A stretch of DNA of 55,297 bases. Origin: an uncultured Aquimarina sp. Its GTDB lineage: Bacteria; Bacteroidota; Bacteroidia; Flavobacteriales; Flavobacteriaceae. The notes beneath the pieces were generated by a model. It was not told the DNA's origin. It saw only the letters and a list, made by a program, of their open reading frames with translations, and ran no database searches. Where the stretch lies: positions 1 to 55,297 of the forward strand of contig CANMTP010000021.1 in NCBI GenBank assembly GCA_947500845.1, in the 5' to 3' direction. A program made the translations under genes and the position numbers. Below, piece after piece: positions 34,807 to 44,689 of the stretch (positions are counted from its first letter, which is position 1; every line of letters starts with the position of its first letter).

Positions 34807-35730
34807 CTATTTCAGTTTAATTTTTCGTAAGGCTCCGGTTCCTCCAAATTCAGAAATATAAATAGCCTTACCGTATTTATCAGCTGTTATACCATTAGGA
34901 CCATTAAAAGAAGCTTCTTTAATAGGACCGTCGACTACAGCCGCCTCTCCTGTTCCAGCAAATTCTTCGACCTCACCATCGAGCGTAACTCTAAAAATTT
35001 TGTTTACCGCGATACCTGTTGCAAAAACTGAATTTCCGACTACAGTGATATATCCTATCCCAAAACCATTAATTGTAATATCTGGAATGGTTGCAATTAA
35101 AGACACTGAACCTTCAGGAGTAATGGACACAATATCTGCAGTAGAAAAATTACCAACAACAAGATTTCCTCTTCTGTCAAAATCAATTCCTACTCCTCCG
35201 GCCAATCTAGGATCTGTAGCATATACCGACACCTCACCATCAGGTGTAATTTTATGGACTGTAGGTGTTATGAAATTAGATACATAGATATTGTTTTCGT
35301 GATCAAGTGCAAGCCCACTTGGCCAACCGTTGATCGTAGCCAAAACAGTACGCGTACCATCGGGTGCAACTTTAAGTACATCTCCTCGGGTTGTATTATT
35401 ATCATTGTTTACATAAAAATTTCCCTGGTTGTCTATGGCATTCCCCAAGGGACCTGATAATCCAGTTATGAATTCAGAAACGTCGCCCTGTTTGTTTACT
35501 TTTAAAACTCTGGTTCCGTTTCCTCCCGTATTTGCAAATTGCCCATACTCTGATACGTATACATTTCCTAGTTTGTCTACAGTTACGGCATCGTTTGCTT
35601 CAAAATCTGAAACAATAGTTTCTACTTCTGCCTCTGGATCTATTCCATCGCCATAACATGAGATTAAAGCCATTGATATTCCTAATATGGCAAAAAGAAC
35701 GATTGCCCTGTTTTTGATGTTTGTTTTCAT
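34807..35730 (-). CDS. NHL-repeat/SMP-30-like lipoprotein
   Basis: A 307-residue putative lipoprotein with lipobox LISC (Cys25). The mature part is a beta-propeller of NHL/SMP-30-like blades with the pattern V-D-x-x-G-N-x-Y-V-S/N (AVTVDKLGNVYVSEYG, NAIDNQGNFYVNND, GLALDHENNIYVSN and others). It ends with NGPNGITADKYGKAIYISE. This is a binding propeller or a lactonase-like enzyme; catalytic metal ligands cannot be confirmed. It lies 79 bp downstream of a membrane AraC-type regulator on the same strand, which may control it. Confidence 0.83.
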   Translation of the reverse strand: MKTNIKNRAIVLFAILGISMALISCYGDGIDPEAEVETIVSDFEANDAVTVDKLGNVYVSEYGQFANTGGNGTRVLKVNKQGDVSEFITGLSGPLGNAIDNQGNFYVNNDNNTTRGDVLKVAPDGTRTVLATINGWPSGLALDHENNIYVSNFITPTVHKITPDGEVSVYATDPRLAGGVGIDFDRRGNLVVGNFSTADIVSITPEGSVSLIATIPDITINGFGIGYITVVGNSVFATGIAVNKIFRVTLDGEVEEFAGTGEAAVVDGPIKEASFNGPNGITADKYGKAIYISEFGGTGALRKIKLK

Positions 35731-35809
35731 GATTCGATTTTTAAATTATAAAACCAAAGTATCTAGTCTGTTCTTAAAAATCGACGTTTTGGATCATTTC
35801 GCACCTATT

Positions 35810-36928
35810 TTAGACCACAGGTAATCCTTTTATATAATTACTGGGAGTATCATTCATCTCTAATTTGAATGCTTTATTAAAAGTGGATTTCGAGTTAAAG
35901 CCAACATCCATAGAAATGGCCAAAATGGTATGATCCTGATGTTCATTATTTTCTACTTTTTGAAGAAACTCTTTTATTCTATAATGATTTACATAATCAT
36001 AAAAATTGCTTCCCTTAATCGTATTTAAATACCAAGAAATATTATGAGTAGATGTATCTAGTCGTTCAGAGAGATCCCGCAAAGTCAAGTTAGGTTTCAA
36101 AAACATTTTCTCTTCCTCTATTGCATCCTTTAATCCTTTTTCTAAAAAATTAATTTGGTCTTCCTGAAGTCTTTTTTGCCTGTTAGGTTTTTCTTTTTGA
36201 AGAGGAATTCTAAAAAGTTTGGGTTCTTTCAAACTATAATAACCAACCACAAATATAAAAATTGAAATACCTACCCACAGCGCATCATAACCAATTGGGT
36301 ACATCGAATAACCAAACAGTTTAGACGATATAAAGCTAATAAACCAAGCTGTTAAAAAAACACCAACAGCTATTTGAAAAACTAACAAAAAAGAGACTAA
36401 ATTCTGTTTGTATGAAACACTGTTTTTTTCTTCTTTTTTATACCTCCGTATTAGATTTGTATTTAAATACCAATAGTAGAAATTAGAAAGTATTCCGCCT
36501 CCTTCAATTATAAAAAAGGATATATTGAAGGTGACAGAGGATATTTTTTCTTTATAAACATCTAGGCTAAATGACATTCCGTATAAAAAGAACAGAATGT
36601 GAGCAACAGCAGGTAAATAATGAATCCAGGATAGTTTAAAATAATCGCTTTTGGAAAAAGCCAACCTCCTTAAATACATGTAGCATAACGGACCAAAAAT
36701 GAAGATAACAACATCAATCAAGACGGTCCATCTAAATAAGGAAAGTGTCAAAAACCTGAAATATATCATTCTTCCCAATAACATGGTTACAGCCGTCAAT
36801 AGAATCAAAGACAGTATGGTATTGGCAGTCTTATTTTTTTGATGTAAAAACTGTATGGTAATAGCCAAAAAAACACCTTGACTTATCCCTAGAAAAAGTA
36901 TAAGATCAAGAAATTCAAAAGATATCAT
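35810..36928 (-). CDS. AraC-type regulator with seven-helix membrane domain
   Basis: A 372-residue protein. The first 230 residues hold about seven hydrophobic helices (LILFLGISQGVFLAITIQFL is the first). Residues 275-372 are an AraC/XylS DNA-binding domain with LTLRDLSERLDTSTHNISWY as the first HTH and ILAISMDVGFNSKSTFNKAF as the second. This 7TM-AraC type is frequent in Bacteroidota and likely senses a small ligand in the membrane. The start ATG at 36928 is preferred: the open frame upstream to 36973 only adds 15 residues. It lies upstream of the NHL-repeat gene on the same strand. Confidence 0.9.
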   Translation of the reverse strand: MISFEFLDLILFLGISQGVFLAITIQFLHQKNKTANTILSLILLTAVTMLLGRMIYFRFLTLSLFRWTVLIDVVIFIFGPLCYMYLRRLAFSKSDYFKLSWIHYLPAVAHILFFLYGMSFSLDVYKEKISSVTFNISFFIIEGGGILSNFYYWYLNTNLIRRYKKEEKNSVSYKQNLVSFLLVFQIAVGVFLTAWFISFISSKLFGYSMYPIGYDALWVGISIFIFVVGYYSLKEPKLFRIPLQKEKPNRQKRLQEDQINFLEKGLKDAIEEEKMFLKPNLTLRDLSERLDTSTHNISWYLNTIKGSNFYDYVNHYRIKEFLQKVENNEHQDHTILAISMDVGFNSKSTFNKAFKLEMNDTPSNYIKGLPVV

Positions 36929-37016
36929 TAGTAAAGGATAAAGGAATATGCAAACTACGTTAATATGACACATTTTTCGACCGAATGGATAAGGTTGTAC
37001 TTAATTTAACTAAACA

Positions 37017-37910
37017 TTATCTATGATTTTGGTATATCTGAGCTTTATTACATTTCTGAAGCTCGGTGTACTCCTTGTTCGACAACTTTTCTTCTTTAAG
37101 TTTTATAAGGCATTCTTCAAGCTGCTTGTTCGTTCTTATTCCAATAACTGCAGAACTTACGGCACTGTCTTTAAGCACATATTGTATCGCCGTTTCACAC
37201 ATAGATCTTTTAACAGAAAGTTCTTTTAAAACTTTGATCGTTTTTTCGACATCACCTAAAGAGTGATTCAAATACGCCTTAGCTGGCTTTCCTGCCAACA
37301 ATCCTTTGGCTAGTGTTCCTCTTGTTAATACCCCAATGTTATTCTTTTTAAGTAGGTTCAAACATTCTTCTTCGGGTCTGCGATCTAGCAAACTGTATTG
37401 CATCATCACACTACTGATATTAGATCGTTCTATATACTCTCGTATTACGTTGGGGCGTATAGATGAAATTCCATAATATCGAATTTTTCCTTGCTGCTTT
37501 AAGGTTTCAAAAGCGTCTATTGTTTCATCAATTGGATCATCGATAGTGCCACCATGTAAATGATACAAATCGATATAATCTGTCTGTAAACGACCTAAAC
37601 TTTCGTCTACCGATTTTAAAATATATGACTTACTGGGATTCCAGTCCCAGTCACTTTTATCCTCTCGCCACTGGTTACCAACCTTGGTACCAATAATCAC
37701 ATCTTTTCTGTTGCTTTTTAAAGCATTTCCAAGAAGAATTTCATTCTCACCAAAATCATAAAGATCGGCGGTATCAAAAAAATTAACACCATACTCAATC
37801 GCCTTATGGATTAATCTTTCAGAATGCTGATCTTGGCTATCAAGCGACATACAACCAAAAGATATTTCACTTATGTTTAGTTCAGAGTTTCCAAGTTTTC
37901 TATATTTCAT
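37017..37910 (-). CDS. Aldo/keto reductase
   Basis: A 297-residue NADPH-dependent aldo/keto reductase of the YdhF/general stress group. The catalytic tetrad can be read as Asp and Tyr in FFDTADLYDFGENE, Lys in IGTKVG and His in LYHLHGG. The C-terminal nucleotide-binding IGIRTNKQLEE is typical. The open frame extends to 37979, overlapping yraN, but MKYRKLGNSELNISE at 37910 is the normal start of the family. It is downstream of yraN by 34 bp, the third gene of a minus-strand run that begins with the LD-carboxypeptidase. Confidence 0.92.
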   Translation of the reverse strand: MKYRKLGNSELNISEISFGCMSLDSQDQHSERLIHKAIEYGVNFFDTADLYDFGENEILLGNALKSNRKDVIIGTKVGNQWREDKSDWDWNPSKSYILKSVDESLGRLQTDYIDLYHLHGGTIDDPIDETIDAFETLKQQGKIRYYGISSIRPNVIREYIERSNISSVMMQYSLLDRRPEEECLNLLKKNNIGVLTRGTLAKGLLAGKPAKAYLNHSLGDVEKTIKVLKELSVKRSMCETAIQYVLKDSAVSSAVIGIRTNKQLEECLIKLKEEKLSNKEYTELQKCNKAQIYQNHR

Positions 37911-37944
37911 CCGTATAGGATTAAATTTTACATAAAAATAGGTG

Positions 37945-38304
37945 TCAAAAGTGATAAAAGGCATCCTCAAGATGTTCAATATTGGTTCCCAACGTATTCT
38001 GGATAATTGCTACGATATCAAAACGTACCTCGACATCGAGATCATTATCCTCGATATAGTGATTAATAGCCTTTACCATAGATTGTATTTGTTTAGGTTT
38101 TACAAAGTCCTGCGGATTACCAAATTCTGGTGTACTTCTAGTCTTTACTTCGACAACAACCACTATATCTTTTAACCGGGCAATGATATCAATTTCAGAC
38201 TTTAAGTATCTATAATTTTTTTCTAGAATATCGTATCCTTTTTTACTAAGAAAATCAACTGCCAGTTTCTCTCCTTTTTTTCCAAGTGTATTATGTTCTG
38301 CCAT
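37945..38304 (-). CDS. yraN: YraN family nuclease-like protein (UPF0102)
   Basis: A 119-residue protein of the YraN/UPF0102 family with the Holliday-junction-resolvase-like nuclease fold. Visible pieces are GKKGEKLAVDFLSKKGY and YRYLKSEIDIIARL with the active-site acidic residues. VVVVEVKTRS carries the E-x-K motif of the fold, and KQIQSMVKAINHYI follows. No biochemical function is settled. It starts 2 bp after the stop codon of the LD-carboxypeptidase gene, so the two are coupled. Confidence 0.9.
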   Translation of the reverse strand: MAEHNTLGKKGEKLAVDFLSKKGYDILEKNYRYLKSEIDIIARLKDIVVVVEVKTRSTPEFGNPQDFVKPKQIQSMVKAINHYIEDNDLDVEVRFDIVAIIQNTLGTNIEHLEDAFYHF

Positions 38305-38306
38305 AG

Positions 38307-39203
38307 TTATAAATACTCAAATTTGACCTCATCTTTGGTTATTTCCAATGAAACTTCAGCACCCAAAATAAGCGCACGGTTATCTTCAATATGTCCCATT
38401 GGAAAATTAAATACTACCGGAAAATTATATTCTTGAACACTATCCAGAATTATTTTTTTTACCTTTCTTCCAAACGGAATAGTATTATCATGCATCTTGG
38501 TCATCCCACCAACAATTAATCCCTGTAAATTGTCAAAATATCTATTCCGTTTTAAATTTTGGAGCATACGATCGATATGATATAAATATTCATCAAGATC
38601 TTCAATACATAAAATCTTATCTGTGGTATCCAAGGATGATTTTGATCCACATAATGAATACAACATTGATAAGTTTCCACCAACAAGTTGTCCAGTGCAA
38701 CTTCCCAAAATGTTCTTTTTTGAAGCAGGGATTGTGTATTCAATTTTATTTCCGAAAATAACTTCTTTTAAAGAATCAATAGACGCTTTGGTGCCTTTAT
38801 GAATATCAATAGGCATTGGTGCATGTATAGTTTTGACCCCAAAATTATGAATATGTGAGTGCAACACGGTTATATCTGAGTACCCAATGATCCATTTTGG
38901 TTTTTTTATAAATCTAGAAAAGTCAATATCATCAATAATTCTAACCGTACCATACCCACCCCTGGCACACCAAATAGCCTTAATCTCATCATCCTCCAAC
39001 ATTCGCTGAAAATCGTCTCTTCGTTCCTTATCAGACCCTGCAAACTGGTTCTTTTTTATGCCTATTGTTGAACCTTTTACTACCTTCAAACCCCATAATT
39101 CGAGTAAGTGGATAGCCTCTCCAATCTCTTTAAAATCAACCTTTCTAGCAGTAGAAACTATAGCTATTTTATCTCCAGCTTTAACAAAATCAGGGGTAAA
39201 CAT
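38307..39203 (-). CDS. LD-carboxypeptidase (peptidase family S66)
   Basis: A 298-residue serine peptidase of family S66 that trims the terminal D-alanine from tetrapeptide stems in peptidoglycan recycling. The nucleophile is Ser109 in GYSDIT. The other triad members fit Glu in CIEDLDEYLYHIDRM and His in FPMGHIEDNRA. WCARGGYGTVRI is the substrate-loop signature. There is no signal peptide, so it acts in the cytosol. It is the first gene of the run with yraN and the aldo/keto reductase. Confidence 0.93.
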   Translation of the reverse strand: MFTPDFVKAGDKIAIVSTARKVDFKEIGEAIHLLELWGLKVVKGSTIGIKKNQFAGSDKERRDDFQRMLEDDEIKAIWCARGGYGTVRIIDDIDFSRFIKKPKWIIGYSDITVLHSHIHNFGVKTIHAPMPIDIHKGTKASIDSLKEVIFGNKIEYTIPASKKNILGSCTGQLVGGNLSMLYSLCGSKSSLDTTDKILCIEDLDEYLYHIDRMLQNLKRNRYFDNLQGLIVGGMTKMHDNTIPFGRKVKKIILDSVQEYNFPVVFNFPMGHIEDNRALILGAEVSLEITKDEVKFEYL

Positions 39204-39302
39204 ATCTTAAAATTTCAAAATTGTAATACTAATTAACAAAGACTTTCGTTATAAACTATTATATTGTGATGAAATTGTCCCTCAATCTACAATAAAACTT
39301 TT

Positions 39303-40838
39303 ATGCCTATGATATCTGATACTTCGTGTAATCTAGATTCTTTGGATGTCTATGTACCTTCTCCAGAAAATCCTTGGAATGTTACTAAGATAAATCATCT
39401 ATATCGCAGAATCGGTTTTGGAGCATCCAAAACGGAGGTTTTAAATGCCTTATCTCAAAATAATCCCGCTGCCCTTGTCGATGCTCTTATTGATGAAGCA
39501 CTTGCCCTTAACACTACACCACCACCGGTTTGGGGTTTTTGGAACAGGGATCAATTCGAGGCCGCTGAAGAGGCTAACCCTGATAACGACACTGGATTTT
39601 ACAGACGAGAAGGAAAAAAGCAAATGATTAATGATCTTATCCAAAATAAGGTTAGAGAACGCCTTACGTTGTTCTGGAGTAATCATTTTGTTACTGAAGA
39701 TCAAACTTACAGAAGCCCCGCCTATCAATCACAATACTATAATCTTCTTCAAATGCATGCCCTGGGAAATTTTAGGGACTTTGTATATGACATTGGTATC
39801 TGTAATGCTATGCTGGTATATCTTAACGGTGACGAAAATGTTAGAAATAGACCTAATGAAAATTATGCTCGAGAACTTTATGAGCTATTTACACTTGGTG
39901 TCGATAATGGATATAACGAAGATGACGTACAAGAGACTGCAAAAGCCTTAACGGGTTATGTTGATACCAACGACATCCCCTGGGGTGACATTTTGTTTAA
40001 CCCTGCACAATTTAACAATGAAAGCAAAACTATTTTTGGACAATCAGGAAACTGGACTTATGATGATGTAATCAACATACTATTCCAACAAAGGGCCAAC
40101 TTAGTAGCCACTTTTATATGCTCTAAACTATATGCATATTTTGTAAGTCCTACTTGTAGTGAAACTATTGTCGCTCAAATGGCGCAAACATTTATTGATA
40201 ACAACTTTCAAATCGCCCCTGTATTGCGTCAACTTTTTAAAAGCGAACACTTTTTTAATCAAGAAGCTATTGGTGCTATTATCAAAAGTCCTTGTGATCT
40301 AATGATTTGCTTTTACAATGAATTAGGGTTTACCCTTCCGGCTATGGATGTTAATGATTACATCAGAAATACAGTTCGTGTTTTAGGACAAGATGTTTTA
40401 AATCCTATAGATGTTGAAGGTTGGCAAGGTGATGAGGATTGGATTAGTCCCGATTTACTTATAGGTCGTTGGGAAAGTGCACGTTTTCTTATCAACCGTG
40501 CCTGGATGCAGAACCAACAGCAGTTTAGAGATTTTGTCGTAGGATTACCAATAGGCACAAATGCTGATGGAAATCTTGATCCAAGTTTAAGTGGTGCCGA
40601 AGTGGATATTGTCGTTAGGGCGCTAGTGAACTACTTTTTCCCGAGAGGAATTGATGATGATGTGATTTATAACGAAATTTCAGGTGTTTTTAAGGATATT
40701 GATGCCTTTCCGCCTACATATTACGAACCCGATGCAGTAGATCCTGCTATCTGGAGATTAGATCGTACTGAAGTATCAGAGCAATTTTTTGCATTTCTGA
40801 ACTATATTGTAGACATCCCTGAATTTCAACTTAAATAA
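39303..40838 (+). CDS. DUF1800 family protein
   Basis: A 511-residue protein of DUF1800, which is regularly paired with DUF1501. Typical pieces are INHLYRRIGFGASKTEV near residue 30, RERLTLFWSNHFVTED near 120, and NENYARELYELFTLGVDNGY near 195, followed by FKSEHFFN. There is no N-terminal hydrophobic signal, although the partner carries a Tat-type signal. It is 7 bp upstream of the DUF1501 gene, so one operon. The activity is unknown. Confidence 0.9.
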   Translation: MPMISDTSCNLDSLDVYVPSPENPWNVTKINHLYRRIGFGASKTEVLNALSQNNPAALVDALIDEALALNTTPPPVWGFWNRDQFEAAEEANPDNDTGFYRREGKKQMINDLIQNKVRERLTLFWSNHFVTEDQTYRSPAYQSQYYNLLQMHALGNFRDFVYDIGICNAMLVYLNGDENVRNRPNENYARELYELFTLGVDNGYNEDDVQETAKALTGYVDTNDIPWGDILFNPAQFNNESKTIFGQSGNWTYDDVINILFQQRANLVATFICSKLYAYFVSPTCSETIVAQMAQTFIDNNFQIAPVLRQLFKSEHFFNQEAIGAIIKSPCDLMICFYNELGFTLPAMDVNDYIRNTVRVLGQDVLNPIDVEGWQGDEDWISPDLLIGRWESARFLINRAWMQNQQQFRDFVVGLPIGTNADGNLDPSLSGAEVDIVVRALVNYFFPRGIDDDVIYNEISGVFKDIDAFPPTYYEPDAVDPAIWRLDRTEVSEQFFAFLNYIVDIPEFQLK

Positions 40839-40845
40839 TACTGCT

Positions 40846-42492
40846 ATGTGCGAAACAAATCACAATCATAATATAAAACTAGATAAAAACGGTAATTGTA
40901 ATACCGATGAGCATAAAACGTGGAACAGAAGATCCTTTCTACAAGCACTAGGTCTTGTAGGAGGTGGATCTATGATGTTGGCAAATACACCATTATCTGT
41001 ATCAAGACCTTCTCCTTTATCGATTGCACTTAGTCAATCTACTAATGAAAATATTCTTGTTCTTGTGAGATTACAGGGTGGTAATGATGGTTTCAATACG
41101 ATTATACCTGTATACGACTATGATGTTTATGCCAATGCAAGACCTTTAATACGAATACCTCCAAGTGAATTTATTAATCTTAGCGATGATTATGCTATGC
41201 CCAAACCCATGAATAAGCTGGAAAGTGTTTGGGGTGAAGGACAAATGAAGGTTGTTCATGGTGTGGGATACGAAAATTCTTCGTTGTCACATTTCAAAGG
41301 ATCCGATATTTATGCAAATACCAATCTTCAGGAAGACGACCGTACTGGTTTTATGGGAAGATATTTTGGAGAAATTTATCCAGACTACTTCTTTAATCCA
41401 CCACCAAGCCCTCCTTCTCTTCAGATAGGGAGTATTGGTAATTTAATCTTTAAAGGACCAGAAAGTGATTATTCTTTTGCCGTTTCCGATCCCAGGAGAT
41501 TATTACAAATCATAGAAAACGAAACGTTTTATAACCTTGACGGAGTAGATGAAAACTGTACCTACGGAGAGAAACTTAGATTCTTAAGAGAAGCAACCAA
41601 TACTACCTTCGATTATGCCGAAGTGATTAGTGCTGCCTATGAGAGATCTCCAGAATATACCGATAGTAGTTATCAAGATGATAGTTTAGGAAGACAATTT
41701 CGTATCATCTCTCGATTAATAAGAGGTGGTTTAGGCACCAAAGTATATTTAGTGACCTTAGGAGGATTTGATACGCATAATAACCAAATACAGAGACACC
41801 AGCAATTGCTTACTTCTTTTTCTGAAGCCGTAAGCACATTTTACAAAGATCTGGCAGCAGACCAATCCGAGGACTGGGCTGGTAGAGTACTCACCATGAC
41901 CATGTCTGAGTTTGGCAGAAGATTTAGGGAAAATGGTTCTTTGGGAACCGACCACGGTACTGCAGCACCCACTATGTTTTTTGGACCTGCTCTTAACGGA
42001 AGTGGTTTTGTAGGTGAGCATCCTGATTTAAATAATTTAACACGTGGTGGAAATGTTACCAATACCGTAGATTTCAGACAGGTATATGCTACCGTAATGA
42101 AAGATTGGTTATGTGTAGACGAAGGATTAGTAGGCAGGTCACTATTAGATACAGATGGGGGTCCTTTTGAATCTCTTGATTTAGGATTTAACTGTTCTGG
42201 CACAACCTCCAATATTCCTAGTGATGGAGAAAGTTTAAGTCATATCCCAACCTATAGCGATAGCCAGACTTTTATCAACATTGTTACTCCACAAACAACA
42301 CATATTGACGTTTCTTTATATAATATTGTCGGCCAAAAAGTAGCCACTTTGGCAAACGAAATGTTGATGGAAGGAGTAAATATGGTCATTAATGTAAAAG
42401 ATTCTGCAAACACCCGGTTAAGTACAGGGCCTTATGTGTATCAGATCAAAACCAATAATGGCGATTACAGCAAATCAATTATAATCTCTTAG
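40846..42492 (+). CDS. DUF1501 family protein with Tat-type signal and type IX sorting tail
   Basis: A 548-residue protein of the DUF1501 (sulfatase-like/alkaline-phosphatase-fold) family. A twin-arginine motif NRRSFLQ (Arg28, Arg29) precedes a hydrophobic run. DUF1501 features follow: LVRLQGGNDGFNTIIP, SSLSHFKGSDIYA, LGGFDTHNNQ, and MSEFGRRFRENGSLGTDHGT. The last 75 residues are a type IX secretion sorting domain (VSLYNIVGQKVATL ... YVYQIKTNNGDYSKSIIIS), so the protein is probably carried across both membranes. It follows the DUF1800 gene by 7 bp. The substrate is unknown. Confidence 0.92.
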   Translation: MCETNHNHNIKLDKNGNCNTDEHKTWNRRSFLQALGLVGGGSMMLANTPLSVSRPSPLSIALSQSTNENILVLVRLQGGNDGFNTIIPVYDYDVYANARPLIRIPPSEFINLSDDYAMPKPMNKLESVWGEGQMKVVHGVGYENSSLSHFKGSDIYANTNLQEDDRTGFMGRYFGEIYPDYFFNPPPSPPSLQIGSIGNLIFKGPESDYSFAVSDPRRLLQIIENETFYNLDGVDENCTYGEKLRFLREATNTTFDYAEVISAAYERSPEYTDSSYQDDSLGRQFRIISRLIRGGLGTKVYLVTLGGFDTHNNQIQRHQQLLTSFSEAVSTFYKDLAADQSEDWAGRVLTMTMSEFGRRFRENGSLGTDHGTAAPTMFFGPALNGSGFVGEHPDLNNLTRGGNVTNTVDFRQVYATVMKDWLCVDEGLVGRSLLDTDGGPFESLDLGFNCSGTTSNIPSDGESLSHIPTYSDSQTFINIVTPQTTHIDVSLYNIVGQKVATLANEMLMEGVNMVINVKDSANTRLSTGPYVYQIKTNNGDYSKSIIIS

Positions 42493-42570
42493 ATTAGTTA
42501 ATCATATAACCACTAGACAACCTTAAAATATTTGGGTGAACTAGTGGTTATGTTTTGTAGCTGTTTTTAT

Positions 42571-42578
42571 TACCTTTG
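42571..42578 (+). promoter_or_regulatory. Candidate -10 box for metG
   Basis: TACCTTTG matches TAnnTTTG and ends 19 bases before the ATG at 42598. It lies inside the longer open frame and supports the internal start. Confidence 0.5.
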
Positions 42579-42597
42579 TGCCTTATTTTTAGAAGTT

Positions 42598-44664
42598 ATG
42601 AGCACAAAGGGGAGATATACAATTACAGCGGCATTGCCTTATACCAATGGTCCTATACACATAGGTCATTTGGCAGGAGTTTATGTTCCAGCAGATATTT
42701 ATTCACGTTATCTTAGAATCATTGGTAATGATGTTGCTTTTATCTGTGGAAGTGATGAGCATGGTGCTGCGATCCCTATGCGTGCAAAAAAAGAAGGAGT
42801 ATCTCCGCAAGTAATTATTGATAAGTATCATACGATTATCAAAAAGTCGTTTGAGGACTTCGGAATTTCTTTTGATAATTATTCAAGAACCTCTGCTCCT
42901 ATTCATCACGAGACTGCCTCAGAGTTCTTTAAAAAACTCTATGAAGATGGTAAATTTATCGAGGAAACCTCAGAACAATTATATGATCCGGAAGCTGAGC
43001 AATTTCTTGCTGATCGATTTGTAGTAGGTACTTGTCCTAAGTGTGGAAATGAAGAAGCCTACGGCGATCAATGTGAAAAATGCGGTAGCTCACTTAATGC
43101 CACAGATCTAATACATCCTAAATCTACAATTTCAGGGGCAGAGCCTACTCTTAAACAAACAAAACACTGGTTTTTACCTCTGAACCAATACGAGAATTTT
43201 TTAAGAGAATGGGTACTTAAAGGACATAAAAAAGACTGGAAAACTAATGTCTATGGTCAGATCAAATCATGGGTGGATGATGGATTACGCCCACGAGCAG
43301 TAACAAGAGATTTAGATTGGGGAATTCCCGTTCCTGTAGAAGGAGCAGAGGGAAAAGTATTGTATGTCTGGTTTGATGCGCCTATTGGATATATTTCTTC
43401 AACCAAAGAATGGGCAGCAAGAGAAGGAAAAGACTGGAAACCCTATTGGAAAGACGAAAACACCAAATTGATACACTTTATAGGTAAAGATAATATAGTC
43501 TTTCATTGTATTATCTTCCCAAGTATGCTAAAGGCTGAAGGAAGTTATATCTTGCCGGAAAACGTACCAGCCAATGAGTTTCTTAACCTCGAAGGTAATA
43601 AATTATCCACCTCAAAAAACTGGGCAGTATGGTTACATGAATACCTGGAAGATTTTCCCGAAAAACAAGATGTTTTGCGCTATGTTCTTACCGCCAATGC
43701 CCCAGAAACCAAGGATAATGATTTTACTTGGAAAGATTTTCAGGCACGCAATAATAATGAGTTAGTAGCAATATTTGGTAATTTTATTAATAGAGTTGTG
43801 GTACTTACTCATAAATATTATAATGGTGTTGTACCCACTCCAGGTAGCTTATCTGATATAGATAAAAAGACCTTGACAGAACTTAAAGCATACCCGGCAG
43901 TCATTTCTAGTGCTATCGAGCGATACCGATTTAGAGAAGCAAGCCAGGAATTACTAAACGTTGCTCGGTTAGGAAATAAGTATCTGGCAGACGAAGAACC
44001 CTGGAAAACCATCAAGACCGATGAAGAACGTACAGCTACTGTGATGTATATTGCCTTACAAATTGCTGCTGCTTTGGCTACCCTATCAGAGCCGTTTTTA
44101 CCATTTACCTCAGAAAAGCTGAAAAATATCCTATCGATCAAGTCAAGCTCCGTTGAGACAAAATGGAATGATATTGGTAATAAAGAAGTATTACTTCCGG
44201 CAGGACATCAAATCGAAAAGGGAGAATTATTGTTCTCGAAAATAGAAGATGCTGAAATTCAAAAACAATTAGATAAGTTGGAAGCTACCAAAAAAGCTAA
44301 TGAGGCCGAAAACAAAACTATAGATCCACAAAAAGAAACCGCAAGTTTTGAAGATTTTACTAAGCTTGATATTCGTGTGGGTACGATCATTGAAGCAGAA
44401 AAAATGCCGAAAGTCAAAAAACTATTGGTGCTTAAAGTAGATACAGGAATCAATATCAGAACGATCGTTTCAGGTATTGCAGAACATTTTACTCCAGAAG
44501 AAGTAATTGGCAAAAAGGTAACTGTTTTGGTCAATTTAGCTCCGCGAAAACTGCGTGGTGTTGAGAGCGAAGGCATGATCCTTATGACCGAAACTCCAGA
44601 AGGTAAACTAGTGTTTTTAAATCCGGAGGAGGATAATGTAACTCCTGGAGCCGTAATTAGTTAA
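42598..44664 (+). CDS. metG: Methionyl-tRNA synthetase
   Basis: A 688-residue MetRS that charges initiator and elongator tRNA-Met. The HIGH signature is PIHIGHLAG near residue 20. The zinc knuckle is CPKCGNEEAYGDQCEKCGSS (about 145-165), and the KMSKS loop is KLSTSKNWAVW (about 340). The anticodon-binding helical domain follows. After a charged linker, the C-terminal tRNA-binding OB domain (about 585-688; KLDIRVGTIIEAEKMP) completes the long form of the enzyme. The ATG at 42598 gives the standard MSTKGRYTITAALPYT start; the open frame from 42532 overlaps the promoter and is rejected. Confidence 0.96.
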   Translation: MSTKGRYTITAALPYTNGPIHIGHLAGVYVPADIYSRYLRIIGNDVAFICGSDEHGAAIPMRAKKEGVSPQVIIDKYHTIIKKSFEDFGISFDNYSRTSAPIHHETASEFFKKLYEDGKFIEETSEQLYDPEAEQFLADRFVVGTCPKCGNEEAYGDQCEKCGSSLNATDLIHPKSTISGAEPTLKQTKHWFLPLNQYENFLREWVLKGHKKDWKTNVYGQIKSWVDDGLRPRAVTRDLDWGIPVPVEGAEGKVLYVWFDAPIGYISSTKEWAAREGKDWKPYWKDENTKLIHFIGKDNIVFHCIIFPSMLKAEGSYILPENVPANEFLNLEGNKLSTSKNWAVWLHEYLEDFPEKQDVLRYVLTANAPETKDNDFTWKDFQARNNNELVAIFGNFINRVVVLTHKYYNGVVPTPGSLSDIDKKTLTELKAYPAVISSAIERYRFREASQELLNVARLGNKYLADEEPWKTIKTDEERTATVMYIALQIAAALATLSEPFLPFTSEKLKNILSIKSSSVETKWNDIGNKEVLLPAGHQIEKGELLFSKIEDAEIQKQLDKLEATKKANEAENKTIDPQKETASFEDFTKLDIRVGTIIEAEKMPKVKKLLVLKVDTGINIRTIVSGIAEHFTPEEVIGKKVTVLVNLAPRKLRGVESEGMILMTETPEGKLVFLNPEEDNVTPGAVIS

Positions 44665-44689
44665 ATACAAACCCAAAATAAACATAATA

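Noticed and set aside
41841..42212. A 123-codon minus-strand open frame inside the DUF1501 gene
   Set aside because: Antisense to a strong gene, low-complexity Pro/Ser/Lys composition, no motif.
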